Source: Emydura subglobosa (Eukaryota; Chordata; Testudines; Chelidae). From it: a stretch of 64,000 nucleotides of DNA. The notes beneath the pieces were generated by a model. It saw only the letters and a program-made list of their open reading frames with translations, was not told the origin of the DNA and ran no database searches. Below, one piece after another: positions 1 through 13,138 of the stretch. The first letter of the stretch is position 1; each line of letters begins with the position of its first letter. The stretch spans positions 53,820,235-53,884,234 of the forward strand of contig ML679941.1 in the NCBI GenBank assembly GCA_007922225.1, written 5' to 3'. A program made the position numbers and the translations under genes.

Positions 1-3000
1 TGATGTCCAGAGTCCGTACTCTGCTGCTCTCCTTCCTTCTTTTTGTCAGGATCCTGAACTCGACCATCTCATTTTTCTCCCTGCAAAATCAGTTTCTTAA
101 ATTGTAGCACATCCTGTAGGCTTCCATTCAAGTGCATGGAATTAAATACTGTGGGCTGGGTCCTGGGTCCTGTTAAGGTTATTTTGCAATACTAGAGTGG
201 CACAAAGTGACTTAAAGATGCTCTGAAAAGGCAGCTGATGCTTAGCCTAGTGCAGGGGAACCCTCCCTTTACTGCTGGAGTGTTCTGGGGCCATGAGTGG
301 GTATGACAGAGAGCAGAGACAATGGGGACGGAGCTCAACACTAATAGCAAAAAGCTCCCATGGGGAGTATGCTAGCCGGCGTAAACTAGAGCAGCCCTGT
401 CAGCATTGGTCGGAAATCCTAAAGAGACAGTATGGGAGTTCTAAGTCTACAGTGCATGGAACAAATGTGGGCAACTGCTCTTTCCTCAGCCGTTGGGAAG
501 GAAGGGTCAGTGAATGCAGCTGATGGGGAAATGCAGAGTATCCACAGTCCAGAGGTGGGAGGGGAGGTGTCTGAAAGCCCTTGCCTGTGGTGTGATGTTG
601 AAGAGTGTTCTCTACTCAACTGGCAGCTTGGAGACATTCAAGATACCTTAGGCAGAAGTGGCATGCTGCAAGATAAAAGCCCCAAATAAATGAATGTGGA
701 GGCAAACAAATGAGGCAGAGAGAACAGTTTGGCTCAAGTGTCTGCAGTGCTCTTTCCCATAAGCACGGCAGAGCAGGCAGCTGCCCTGGAGCAGCATAGG
801 GAGGGCTCAGCAGAAAGCGGGCGCTGTACGCTTACCAATATGTGACCATCTATCCCATTCCCACTAAGATGACCCTGGAAGAGCTTTTGCCTAAAAGAAA
901 AATACATGGATTTCTATGCAGCAGTAACTGAATGTTGCCTTTATTATGAGAGATTTGGGGATGGAAGGTGAGGTTAGGTGGCTAACCTGTCCAATTAACT
1001 ACTGAGGAGTTAAACCTGAGAGCATCTGATATCTAAGAGCCAGGAATGGATCTGGACCGAATTGAAAATGCGTATCTTCTCTTCATAGTGTACTGAGCAA
1101 GAGAGCTAGTGGTTTAATAGCAGGAGAACTACACACATTTTGTACTTTTCATCCACCACTAAGCAGACCGTAAAGGGGACAGGGGGGAAAATAAAGCCCT
1201 TTCAAGTTCCTGTGAGGGTGAATGTATTAGCTGTCCTGAGAGGGAATATTAGGTCTGTTTAATAACTGGTTCTTCCTGGATTAGTTATTAGTGTTTCCAA
1301 AATGGATTGGTGTGAGTCCAATTACAGTAGCTGTCTTCAGCTGCTCCCCTTTTCTGAGGCCGTTTCATCAAAGGGGTCAGAAGAATTCATCTTGCTATTC
1401 TTTGCATCCTTCAGGATTCTCTAAGAGTGGGATCTGAGCAAGCTGATTCTGTAGACTGTCTATAGAGAATGGTTCAATACCTATGTAAATATGCAACAGG
1501 TCTCAGAGCTAGTCACTAAAGCCATTCAATTCAAAATCCTCCACAGATACACGGTAGTAGAGCCGTCCTTTGTGCACATGGGGGAAGTGGTGGGGCAGGG
1601 ATTTGAGGTCTCATTGGTTCGTGTGGCTTTGCTAATATATGAAGTCCATCCCTTTTAACCAAACAGGGCTATTAGGATGAATTTTGTTCTTACCTCCAAT
1701 CCACCATTTATTCTGAGACAGCACCATTAATATGTCTAGTCGGAGTTCCTGTGAGCAGTTATTGCTCCTGAGAGCCATCAAAGCTGCCAAAAGCTGATTT
1801 GAAGTGACAGAACTAGTCCAAATAAAAGAATAATGCTCCTGAACTGTCCCCCACTTCCCAGAGAGAATCTGAACCATTTATATGGTTCAGAAGACGTCCG
1901 ATAACACCCTTTGCAAGTCCTTGTTTCCTTTGCTGCTAGAGTTGTGGGGTTTAACAGTCTCAGAGCCCTGAGCATCCATTTTTCACTTTTGATAAAGGCA
2001 CAGTATAGTGCTTAGTCCCCAGACTGAAGGAAGAACATCTGCTATGTCTTTCTTGTTGCTATTTTTATCCTGTGACATGCTGCAGTGCTAACAAATGACA
2101 TCCTAAGATTAAGGCTAGAACTTGTTGTATGAATGTACTGTTACAAGAAAAAGTGGTATTCCCAGGGGATTACACTCCAATTCTTCTGAGTCAGAAGAGG
2201 GCCTGTGATCTAAATGAAATCTATCGCTTTCAGTTTTCCAGTGCTCACCATGTCATAGATTTCACAGATTTAGGAAATCTGCTCTATGGTCCTGTGACTG
2301 TTAAGGAGAAAAAAATTATGAGATATAATCCTGAAACACAGGGGATTTTCAGTGCCTTGTATTTTTCAATACAACAAAGAATGGTGAAACCGCTTAGGAT
2401 GTTTCAGTTAATGTTTAGAAATCTGTGGAAAAAATTTTTTGATTTAAGTTTTGTGTGTGTAGTGGCAACAGAAACAAAAGAAATGGGGAAGAAATCCCAT
2501 TGCTATCACATTTTTTTCATAGTTTAATATTTCAGCATTTCTCAAGTCCTCTGCTGTTTACACAGCTAACAGAAGATACTTTAAAAGCACTTCACCCTAA
2601 AAGAGGGAAGTGTATGTATCCGTGACCATATGCTCATTGTGGGCCAGATTCTTGTGTCGTGCTGAGTTTTTTCTGGGCACGAGGCCAGTGGTAGGACAAA
2701 GGTAGCTTTAGGCCACCTTCACATGGGACCAGCTGGGGTTGCTCCATTCCCTAGCAGAAGAGCAACCTTCCAGTATCTCTAATTTATTATCATCTACCCA
2801 GGGTCCCAATAGGCTATTTCCTAACCAAGTGGTCATGGGGTGGTAATACCCCAGCCAAACCTCCTTTTTCCATTCTTAGTCCCTAAATTGGGCATAAGAA
2901 TATCCTGAAAACTTATAAACATCAGCATTTCCAATGCCCAGTAATGAAGGGATGGAAATAAGAGAGAAATAAGTAAAACTGAAAGGATTTAGATCCCATA

Positions 3001-3071
3001 AAACTGGTGTAAGTGTTTTCTCAGTGGCTACCCTTGTATCTTATATACATTTTCTAAGAATGAAACAAGGA
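1..3071. other. Unrecognised non-coding sequence
   Basis: No gene or clear repeat boundary is visible. Short ORFs occur on both strands, but none has a recognisable domain. The longest, 132 codons at 2129-2527, has no motif I know and sits in AT-rich sequence. The stretch at about 2640-2830 has the look of an old interspersed repeat that I cannot name. Confidence 0.5.
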
Positions 3072-3139
3072 GAGTTCTGTGGCACTTTAAAGACTAACAA
3101 ATTTAATATTTGCAGACTAACATGGCTACCCCTCTGAAA
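3072..3139 (+). repeat. Fragment of an interspersed reptile repeat
   Basis: The text contains 'ggcactttaaagactaac' followed closely by 'gcagactaacatggctacc'. I recognise these as two conserved blocks of a repeat that is common in turtle DNA. The region normally lying between them appears deleted here. The class of the parent element is not clear from this piece. Confidence 0.5.
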
Positions 3140-4052
3140 TTTTCTAAGAATGTAATTCTGCAGTTAGAAAATGGTGCATTTATCAATTTGATACACTTCC
3201 TTTCATAAAAAATGGCTAATAACCCTTCTTTTTATAGATTAGCTGATTTTTAACACAATAAAAAGCCAGTCAGAATGCATGCTTTAAATTGTGGTACACA
3301 GTGCCACTTTGCTTTACCACCACCATGTACATTTGTCAAACAGAACAAGAGCAGCTGCATCATAAATCATGTGGTACAATATTAATAAAGTCTTTGCAAC
3401 TGGCCACCGTCTGCTTTTGAAAATAAATTTCTTGCCTTGGCTTTGATGTTCAATTTGATAAATGATTTGACTTTGCCTTAGGATTTCTGTAGCAGGGGGA
3501 GACCATTATTCTATGACAACATTTCAGTGATATTATCTATTAATTTAATTGTAGTTGAGGCACGTGACAATCCTGAATTTGGAGGGAGGAGGAGAGGATG
3601 CTAAATTAACCCGCTACACGTCATGCTCACACTACCAGCAGCTAATTAATCTTAGGAAACAAATTCCCACCTAAACTAATATTTTTGCTCTTTGCTGTTC
3701 TTGAATATTATTCTGATCATCTCAAGTGCTACTGCTAATGGTAAATGGGGTGCTGCAAGCAAATAAAAGCACATTCAGTGCTTGCATGCTTCCTGTGCAC
3801 AGAAAGGCCCCGTGACCTTACAGATAGGTAAATCAGGGGTCAAAGGTACAAGCCAAAATTTCAAACAAGGCCTCTGAGTCTGAGCGCTCAGTTTAGGGTC
3901 TGTTGGGCCAGATTTTCAGAGGTGTGATCACCGTCAGCTCCCAGTGATTTTCTTTGGCATGATGGGTGTTCAGCACTTTGGAGGATTAGGCAGTAGGCAT
4001 TTCAAGTGGGGAACCCAAAATCACAGGCCACTTTTGAGCATTTTGGCCTCAA
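3140..4052. other. AT-rich unrecognised sequence with an old repeat at its end
   Basis: No gene is visible. From about 3895 the wording ('ggccagattttcagaggtg', then 'cagctcccagtgattttc') matches a family of old, partly palindromic repeats. The same family recurs near 29280, 35430, 56590 and 61000. Confidence 0.45.
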
Positions 4053-4170
4053 TTGCTGGAGTCACACAGTAAGTCAGTGGCAGAACGGTAACAGAAGCCG
4101 GGTGCCCTGATCAACAACCATTGCCCTATGCATTACTATGCAAGGCTGCCTGTTTCTATCTGCCACACAC
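4053..4170 (-). repeat. MIR-like CORE-SINE fragment
   Basis: Read on the plus strand, the 'tcacacagtaagtcagtggcag' type core and the following 'caaccattgccctatgc' match the reverse complement of a MIR/CORE-SINE tRNA-derived head and core. The copy is diverged and has no clear ends. Confidence 0.5.
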
Positions 4171-5691
4171 CACCTCCTGAGCTCTTTATTTATCCTTTGT
4201 TGAGCTGGATGATTCTGTACAGGCAGCATTTTGCTTTGTCTGTGAAATTTCCAACATGCATTCAACCACTGAGTCTGTAATTGTGTTAAATGGGCTCAAT
4301 CCCCAGAATTTATTTACTGATATTTCATGCTGAATTCTACGGAAGCTAGCTGACGCACAGGGCTCCAAACAAGGAAGGCTTTCGTATACCATACTTAAAA
4401 TAACTCGGCAGAGCTTTCATACGTATATTAACAGTAATAGAAGAGTGCAAATGAAGGTGAAGAAGGAATGGAATGCTGGACACTTGCTGTTGGCAGGAAA
4501 AATAGATACAGAAAAATATAACAATGTAATGCAAATATATCTTTGCACAATGCATGGGGGATTCACAAAGTTAAATCTAGTAGAAGGTCGATTTAGTGAG
4601 TTAACTAAGTGAAAATAAACCATTAAAAGTGTGATTTACTTTTTTCTCAGAATGAAACTCAAGTTTAAAGTAGTGTGAAGGGACAGCTGTTGGGAAACAT
4701 GCAGTAAACAGTGCTGCGAATTATATTTAACTGACAGCTATAATTAAATGTTCGTATTGTTACGTCTATATTTCATTCTTTGGGACTGCAGCATAAACTA
4801 TCAAAATAGATGACTCTAACATATAGTAAATGATTTGCATTATTTTGTGCACCGTAGCCATGCAAATATAAACACACAAGCTGGAACATACCAAAGTGGT
4901 ATAGCAGGCAAGGAGGAGGAAAGATAAAATTGACCGTAAAACTGACCAGGCTGTGATAACTTCAGACACTTCAAAACTCAATGGCACTGGCCACATTTAA
5001 GATAGTTTTTGAATTTATGTAGCTGATATTGGTGCTAGGATCACACATTTCTGCTTATCAAAGTAGTGGGCTTTAGGAAACAAGCAGGAAAGGGGAAGAT
5101 ATGTTCTTTGGAGATCTTTCTAGGCACATCAGAGAAAGAAGACAGAAGATGAGCATGCATAGCTTCATTCTTAAGACCGTATGAAATGTTTGCACGGAGA
5201 TCAGGATGCATGAAACACTCCTGGCTTACAAACCGAAAAGCACAGCCCTAGTTCATCAAGAGGTTTGCTAAATTTCTTTAAATTTAAGAGAACCTGGACT
5301 AATTAATGTTTTTGCATCTGAACTAAGGCAAGCTCCTCATTTTAACATAAAACCAGGTGATGACTTGAACTGGATTGAGTTTTTGCGTGTGTTTGCACCA
5401 AAATTTGAAGTGAAATTTATGGGGTACAAAGTCAGATTAACAGAAACCCAAAAACTTTATTTGCCAAGTTTTTCATTAGACTAGGGCCAATTTGTTGATG
5501 CCTTTGCTATGTGGGGGCTTCCCTGTGCAGGACTACAAGGGAGTGCATTGTGGAGAAGCAAGAGAAGTGATAGTGGTATAGGCAGGATGTCCCTCCAGTG
5601 TCAATTCACCCCATCTGGACTGAGTTGGATGTACAGCAAACCACTTCTGTTGTTCCTTCCGATATCCAGGAGTAGAGAGAATAGCGGATTT
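4171..5691. other. AT-rich unrecognised sequence
   Basis: I see only short, unsupported ORFs and no repeat that I can name. The ORF from 5509 to 5805 runs into the TTG microsatellite and is not credible as a gene. Confidence 0.5.
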
Positions 5692-5714
5692 TTGTTGTTG
5701 TTGTTGTTGTTGTT
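5692..5714 (+). repeat. (TTG)n microsatellite
   Basis: There are nearly eight uninterrupted TTG units. The array lies at the left edge of an AT-rich MITE-like block. Confidence 0.9.
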
Positions 5715-5724
5715 CACTGGTGAT

Positions 5725-6110
5725 TCCAAAAAATTGGTGGAAAAATCATTTCAGGTTCCCCCAAAAACTAATTTTTTTGAAAAGTTTGATGAATCACAAA
5801 ACTGAAAAAAATGGCTTCTAATTGAACAAAATGTTTCATTTTAGACCTTGACCATTTAAAAACATTTTTCATTTAAAAAAAAAAGGAAAGTTTGAAACAG
5901 TTTGCTTTGAACTGAAAAATCAAAATATTTCATTTAAAAAAGATCAAACTGGAACATTTTGACTTTCTCTGCATATTTTTTTTAGTCTTCTTTTTTTCTT
6001 TTTTTTTAAACCAAAACAATTCAGTGAAACAGGTACAAATTTGTGAAATATTTTGGTGTTGCCGAATCTGCATTTTTCACTGACAAAAATGTCAGCTGAA
6101 AAATGTCACT
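5725..6110. repeat. AT-rich MITE-like block ('aaatttt/aaaatgt' type)
   Basis: The segment is composed of recurring 'gaaaaat', 'aaaacatttt' and 'caaaatatttc' strings on both strands. The same composition and motif set recurs at 29555-29900 and 60400-60937. I take these as copies of one non-autonomous AT-rich family. The ends are not defined here. Confidence 0.4.
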
Positions 6111-8239
6111 CCATTCTATCCAGGAGTAATACTTGCCAAACCTGACTGCACAGAACACTGGGCACTTCTTGTCAATTGCAGTAGAATTCAATCCCTGCGA
6201 TTTCACTACACAAAAGCATCATACTCAGTCTGTACGCTGGGGACCAGGATTTATTCCAAGAGCCTATACTGATGCTCCAGTAACAGGAAAAATTTTATTT
6301 GGATTTTTTTCCAAATTTGTTTTTGTTTTTTTTTTAAACGTGTGTAAGCAGTTTCTGCCCAAAATTTGTTTTCAGAAAGATAATCGGCAAGCAAGGACTT
6401 TAATGAAAAGTTCCTTGTCAGCCTTAATTATATCAGCCCTACTGTAGTCCTGTAATTCTGAGGCACAGGCAGATGGACCATAATGTTCTTTTATTTTGAT
6501 GGAATTTCATGAGTTAAAAGCACAATGGTTTGCCTGGGGTGGATCAGGAGATTTTATAGGCTTTACTTGTTCATCTAGGAGTCTCAGCACACAATACTAT
6601 CAAAAGTAGATAATCTCAGGTGTCCATTTGCCAGCCTCAGTAATGTTTCATGTCATCCCAATGATTACATATCACAATGAAATGGGAAGAAAAGAAACCA
6701 TTGTCATTTCTGTAGTGGCCTCTCAAGGTAATTTAGGGCTATTATAATTCATACTGGGTGAAATTTGTTCCCTCAGACAGATCTGAACAACAGATTCAAC
6801 TACTTTGTCTGAGGAAATCTGGGCACCATCAGAATAACTGCATTAGGCATGTCTCTGACAAGTTAAATTCTGCTTATTTTTACTCTTCACTTTTAACCAG
6901 ATATAAAATGGAAAAATTAAAATATTGAGCTAAAAGATGAACAGGATAAAATAGATTAGCAGTAAAAGTGTAAGAAAGCTTGACACAAGAGTTTACTTTT
7001 GACATTTTCTAATCCAAGGTATTTTATTTTGGCCAGGCGTTCAAATAGTTAAAGTCCTTTTCTTGCTTCCCATTTAAAATCAGTATGTGTTGGTTTTACA
7101 TACACAGCAATCCTACCTCTTACATGCTTTATATCAGTTGTGTAATCGTGGGAAAAGGCCCTGCTGGTGTCAGACCAAACATGCTGTCAGACAAAGTAAC
7201 AGGATTTTCTCTTATTGCTTTCTCTTCTGATATCATTTATTCATTGTTTCTCTGATTTGTATGGGTCTGATCTTGCTTCCGTTGTGCCCCATTCACCTAT
7301 CTTTATACTGAGTAGCACTATATTTCAATGCAAATACTCATCACTTAAGCTATAGCGGGGGAATAAAGTTTTGCACAACCTGAGGTGATTTAGCATTCTT
7401 TGCTCAAGAGAGATTCATGATTCTGGAGCAGCAGAAGTGATTCTGGTCACAAAGGAAGGGCTCTAGCAGTTCTGTGTAGGAACCTGGATAACACCTGCGT
7501 GCACCATGACTGGAATTCTGAGCCATAAAAACAAGGTAGATTTAATCTATAAGGTTTAAAAAAAGCAAGGTACGGTAATGATCAACTAGAATCACAGGGC
7601 TAACCAGAATTCCCCGGATACAGTTATTCTGTTTAACATTATTTTAATATAATGTGTTTATAGTACAGAAGCAGCTACAGAGACCGAGGGGGTGAGGGGG
7701 CAGGGTTCTTTCTTTATTAATACATACAGTTAATATAGAGGCAGGGCTGTCACAGTAAGAAGGCAAATGGGCATTATGGCCAAATTCAGCAATAGGATTG
7801 GAGTGTCCTTTGCAGGAAAGTGGTTAATTTCAGCACTGTCCTTAGGAAAGAGGGTGACTGACTCCCACACTATCACATTTAATATGCGTTCTCCTGCATC
7901 TATAAAAATCTTTCAGGCCTTTTGCCAAAAAGTTTATTGAGAGGGATCAGGTCTCAGAAGTTCTGGGTCCCATGCAGGGTTATACTTGCACAGCCAAATT
8001 CAATAATCCAGGGCAAACTTTTACATTTAAACGATATAGGATTCAAAGTCTCTGCATCAGGAACCACAAATGGGTTGAATTAAATAGGATCATCTTCAGC
8101 GTGGTGCTTAGGAAGCAGTTAGGGAAAATTCCTATTAATAAAAACAAGTGGTTCACTCTTAACCCCTGCACCCTCCTGAAAAACTCTCCAAAAGGGTTAC
8201 ATCTTTCAGGAGTGGTGCTGAGTTTCATGCTCTCAGAAC
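6111..8239. other. Unrecognised sequence
   Basis: No gene, tRNA or clear repeat was identified. The segment just left of the CR1 copy (about 7950-8240) could be older repeat material, but I cannot assign it. Confidence 0.45.
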
Positions 8240-8967
8240 CGTACATCCACACTGGGGACCGACGAGCTAGGCAGCAGTTCTGCAGAAAAGGACCTGGGGG
8301 TAACAGTGGATAAAAAGCTGGATATGAGTCAGCAGTGTGCCCTGGTTGTCAAGAAGGCTAATAGCATATTGGGCTGCATTAGGAGGGGCATTGCCAGCAG
8401 GTCACGGGAAGTGATTATTCCCCTCTATTCGGCATTGGTGAGGCCGCATTTAGAATATTGTGTCCAATTTTGGGCCCCCCCACTACAAAAAGGATGTGGA
8501 CGAATTGGAGAGAGTCCAGCAGAGGGCAACAAAAATGATTAGGGGGCTGGAGCACGGGACTTATGAGGAGAGGCTGAGGGAACTAGGCTTGTTTAGTCTG
8601 CAAAAGAGAAGAATGAGGGGGGATTTGATAGCAGCCTTTAACTACCTGAAAGGGAGTTCCAGGGAGGATGGGGCTAGGCTGTTCTCGGTGGTGGCAGATG
8701 ACAGAACAAGGAGCAACGGTCTCAAGTTACGGGGGGGAGGTCTAGGTTGGACATTAGGAAAAGGTTTTTCACTAGGAGGGTGGTGAAACACTGGAATGGG
8801 TTACCTAGGAAGGTGGTGGAATCTCCATTCTTAGAGGTTTTTAACTGAGGCTTGACAAAGCCCTGGCTGGGATGCTATAGCTGAGGTTAGTCCTGCTTTG
8901 AGCAGGGGGTTGGACTAGATGACCTCCTGAGGTCCTTTCAAACTCTAATATTCTATGATTCTATGAT
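8240..8967 (+). mobile_element. CR1 LINE, 3' end (ORF2 C-terminus and 3' UTR)
   Basis: This is a 5'-truncated CR1 copy. The conceptual products of two overlapping frames (8306-8542 and 8460-8786) show the C-terminal part of a CR1 reverse transcriptase ORF: '[13 protein letters not shown]', '[18 protein letters not shown]', '[17 protein letters not shown]' and '[12 protein letters not shown]'. A frameshift lies where the two frames overlap, and another falls after the 'RGGGLGW' region. The 3' UTR has the typical 'ggttggactagatgacctcc' block. It ends in 'ttctatgattctatgat', the short repeat that marks CR1 3' termini. No catalytic core remains, so the copy is dead. Confidence 0.92.
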
Positions 8968-11462
8968 AATAGTTTAGGTGGAGACTGGGTAACTGCTTGT
9001 GGAGCTACCCCATTTGCATGTGCAAGTTTACAGGACAATTTACAGGCTGGCTGAAAATATGGCCTTGGATGTTTAAAAACTAAAAGCATAATATATAGTG
9101 GAGAATACAGTACATGTTAAAAATGTTATACAACTGGACTGGGTACAGTTTAACTAGGCTATGAATTAATACTTAACCGTATTAGTGCAGCAAAGCGATG
9201 ACCCTTGTGTGGCCTTGGGACATACTGTACAGTCTCCTTTAGCGGCCACTCTGCTGAAAATAATGGGGCCATGCATAATAATGCAGTGCTGGTGTGCAAA
9301 GAGGATGGCTTCCAGAAATTAACAGACTGTCTCTTCCTGGTGTAGTGTTCTAGTATGGCAAAATTCAACAAAATATTACTACATTGGATGCAATAAATGC
9401 TTTTTTATGACTTTCACATCAAAAGCAAGTGTTAGCTAAAGACCCCCATTTTATACATGTAATGTTGTTGCTTTACAAATCATAAATCATCATCATCAAG
9501 AAATAGCTGAATATCACCACTCATGTAAACCATTTTAGAGTATCTTAATATATCTAAAAACAGAGAGATGATTGAACAAAAAGCAAAAATGGATTCACAA
9601 TATTTTTATAAATAAAAGTGCCAAGTTCAGGTCACTATGCATCAGGGGGTCATGATACACCTTATTTGTGAGTATTTGGAGAATTGGTAGGCATAGGTAG
9701 GTGAAAAAGGCTGCAAATCTCTGTCGTGTTGCTAATTTTAGCACAAATGATCATTTTCTGAAAATTCATGCAAGAAAATATGGTTTTCTTTATTTGTTGA
9801 GTCTCCTATATAACAGGTTTGCATCAACTCAGGAGGCACAAAAGTTATCTTCCGATTTAGGTGACTAACCCCACTTCGTGAATAGTCGAAGTGAACCATT
9901 TGAACAGTCCCTAATTGGAATGTTATTAGCCCTAGTGTTGTTAGGTCAATATTTGAGACAATTCCATCTCTGTTTCCCCTGGCATGGAAAGCAATCCATG
10001 CCAGTCCTAAATGGGGACAGATCAGTTCTTCTCATTCCGTAACTGAACTTCACTGTCTAGCATACTGGGGTGGGTGGCAGAATCAAGCAAAGCGCTGCCC
10101 TCTCCCTGTCCATTTGCATGGAGGCAGAGGGGGAATAGCAGCCCCAGAGAGCCTCCTTACTTTCCTGCACAGCGGAACTATTTGGGTGGCCCTGTCCTAA
10201 CTCCCCAGCACACATCATATAGCCAGTTACAATCTAGTCCTCAATCTGTTCCCCCCTTTTGTTCATGTGGAGGTTTCATCCAGCACCAGATGAGAGAAAA
10301 ATATTTTTAAAATAGAAAAATGTGAATGTAAAACCACAACATGTGGCAGGGAGACTCAGGCAAGTGTCAGATCTGGAACTGCTTTTAACTTTTTTTTTTA
10401 ATTGGCTAAATTTTACATTGACAGTGTCCCTTTTATCATGCCAGTATTCAGAAAGCTGGAATGATATTTAATATAACATGATATTGTTCAGCTTCCCCAT
10501 TAGGAGGACAAGGTCACATTACAGATTCAGGGCCCAAGCATAATTTTTTCGGGCTCTGTACGAGCTTGTAACAGGGACCCAGTCCCACATTTACCCATGG
10601 AGGTTGCAGCCTGTGCTGGGCCCCCCCGGGCCTCCAGGCCCCAGTAAAGTGTACTCTTCCCTCCCCCCCGCCATGTGGGGGTCCTGTATAGATTATTCTT
10701 CTGGTGGTGAACTAGAGAAGTTGGAATAAAATGGTATATTGTGTCACATTTAGGCTTAGTAAACTAAAAAACAATGAATATCGTATATGCAGGAAAATAA
10801 ATTCCTATTTAAAATCTTCTGTGCAGTTGTGATTTCTTCTATTTACCTCATAATATTTCAACCTCTAATCCCAACAAAGAAAATTTATTTTACCTTTTAT
10901 TCTGCATTTTAGACTCATTATATCCCTTTTCCATCTAATGGAGAGTCTGTTAATAATGCTACTTCCACTGAAATATTATCTGCTAACAATCTTTTTTCAT
11001 TACTGCATTACAAATATAAAATTCATGGAACATTTAGTTTGAAGGACATTTTGTTTATTTTATATTCTGAGCCACCTTTTTTTCCTAGATTTGAAATTGG
11101 CCTGTTTGATCCTGTTGCACAGGCTGTGTGTGTATATGTGTGTATAGACTATAATCTTGGTTATTATATCTAAAAGGCTAAAGCAAATGCGCAAAAAAAT
11201 TTCAGCAGGAAAAACTGAGCTAAAAAAGTTTCTTACTTTTAGGAAAAGATTTCCAATATGAGAAATAACAGCAGGAATGATTCAGGATTTAATTGCAAGA
11301 CTTGAATTATTTTTAGTTCAATTACCTGAATAATTAATCAACACTCAAAAATAAATATTTAACTATTACAGCACTGAACATTTAAGGGAAAGGAAACCAT
11401 CAAACACTTTTATAATCTTGATCATCTCATTTTACAACAAGGCTGTGAAAAATACAGTGCTA
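8968..11462. other. Unrecognised sequence
   Basis: No gene is visible. The sequence at 10540-10680 includes a short GC-rich patch in otherwise AT-rich DNA, possibly a repeat fragment. A (GT)n-like stretch lies near 11128-11148. Confidence 0.45.
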
Positions 11463-11740
11463 CATTAGGAGTGGCAGTGTGGTCCAGGGGAGAAGCTGCT
11501 GGAAAAGGACTCAGGCAACCTAAGTTTTATTTGTATGTCTGCTAGTGACCTGCTTTGTGATCTTGGGCAATTCACTTTGCCTCTCTTCCATTTTTGATCT
11601 TTATTTGGCTTGCTTAGATTGTAAACTCTTCAGGGCAGGGACTCACTCTCATTATGAATCTGTACAGGGCCTACCATAACGGGGTTCTGATCTTGGTTGG
11701 GATCTTTAGGTACTACCATAATACAAAACTAAAAATAATC
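11463..11740 (+). repeat. MIR-like CORE-SINE with L2-type tail
   Basis: The head 'gcagtgtggtccaggggag' resembles a tRNA-derived SINE head. It is followed by the CORE block 'gctttgtgatcttgggcaa', then by an L2-like 3' tail ('agattgtaaactcttcagg', 'gcagggactcactctc') ending in an A-rich stretch. The order head, core, L2 tail is what is known for MIR-type SINEs of amniotes. Confidence 0.75.
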
Positions 11741-12782
11741 TGGTCAAATTGTCTCAGAAAATGGGCACATTTTAAAGGCACAGGTGATACCTGGGCTGTT
11801 TTCAAAATGGGTAACTGTTCCTTTTGACCCTTGACTGTTGGTAACAACCACTGATGTTTAAACTCCTCTTCTAGTGGAAGAGGCAAATGAATGACCTTTT
11901 GTGGGGCTTTCTATTAATGACTGGCTGACAGGTGATGCTTCAAGAATGCTCTCCTCCTCCAAAAGCAATGCCCCCAACCAGTGTCGCTGAACTCCACCAC
12001 CCAGAGACTCAAGGTTCTCCTGATGTTGGTGTTCCAGGTGGTAGCACAATGCCCTGACCCCAATGGGCCATCCAAATGAAAACTAAGTCTGAGACATTTA
12101 TCATCTTTTTCTTGTTATAAACTGGGGTGCATGCGGTCAACATTTCTGCTCTATATTAAGGCAAAGTGAATGTCTCATGATTGGGCTTAAAGCTGTTTGT
12201 AACAGGCAAAAAGCACCAAAATTCAAAGGATATCAACTTTGCTTCACTAAAGATTTCTCAGGCTTGTTAACACATTCTAATGCAAAAGCATGTTGTTTCT
12301 GCTCAGTCCATCTATGTTTCAATGCTTCCATTTCCAGTTATTGGTTCATGATTGACTTACAGCTGTTTTGTCTCGTTTTGAAGCTATTCATTAGCTAAAG
12401 GAACTTTCCCATTTTCTTTTCTGCAATGAGTCTATATGTATAGTTAAATCCCCAAAGAGCACATCAAAGGGTATACAATTCACAGGTTACATGAGCTTTA
12501 TATTTAACGGAGTAGCTTATAGTATATAGCAAACTAGATTTAGGCAAGGACGATAGATTAATAATATTACATAGAGTACTATACCTATTATTCTCCCTAC
12601 TGCATTATCTCTATTATTTCATATTTGTATATTTGAAATCTATGGGATTTAAGTACATATTTAAGTTCCTTACTCAATTAGAGCCTTAATAGGGACAACC
12701 AAATCCCAGAATGAAAACAGATGGCAACAGCCTGTGATAAGATGTATCACATGTTGTTGCAGCTGTTTCAGGCCAAAGATAT
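11741..12782. other. Unrecognised sequence
   Basis: No gene or nameable repeat is visible. Only short ORFs without domains are present. Confidence 0.45.
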
Positions 12783-13138
12783 TAAAGAGAAAAGGTGGGG
12801 GAGGTAATATCTTTTAATGGACCAGCTTCTGTTGGTGAAAGAGGCAAGCTTCCGAGCTACATACACAGAGCTCTTCCTCAGGTCTGGAAAAGGTACTCAG
12901 AGTGTCACAGCTAAATACAAAGTCGAACAGATGGTTTAGCATAAGTAGTTAGACATATTCTAAGGGAACTAGCTACTTATGCTAAACTATCTGTTCAACC
13001 TTGTATTTAGCTCTGACACTCTGATTACCTTTCCCAGACCTACAGAAAAGCTCTATGTATGTAGCTCAAAAGCTTGTTTCTCTCACCAACAGAATTTGGT
13101 TCAATAAAAGATATTACTTCACTCACCTTGTCTCTATA
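12783..13138. mobile_element. Foldback (palindromic) MITE, complete
   Basis: The left arm, 12783-12951, and the right arm, 12970-13138, are each 169 bp and are imperfect reverse complements over their full length. They are separated by an 18-bp loop. The outer ends read 'aagagaaaaggtggg' and, on the other strand, 'tagagacaaggtgag'. Each is preceded by TA, which may be the target dinucleotide. The inner junction is 'gtttagcataagtag' against its complement. There is no coding capacity. The family recurs as a half copy at 24888-24990. Confidence 0.85.

Noticed and set aside
2129..2527. 132-codon plus-strand ORF
   Set aside because: No recognisable domain, no splice context or homologue that I can name, and it lies in AT-rich DNA. 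An ORF of this length is expected by chance in 64 kb searched in six frames.
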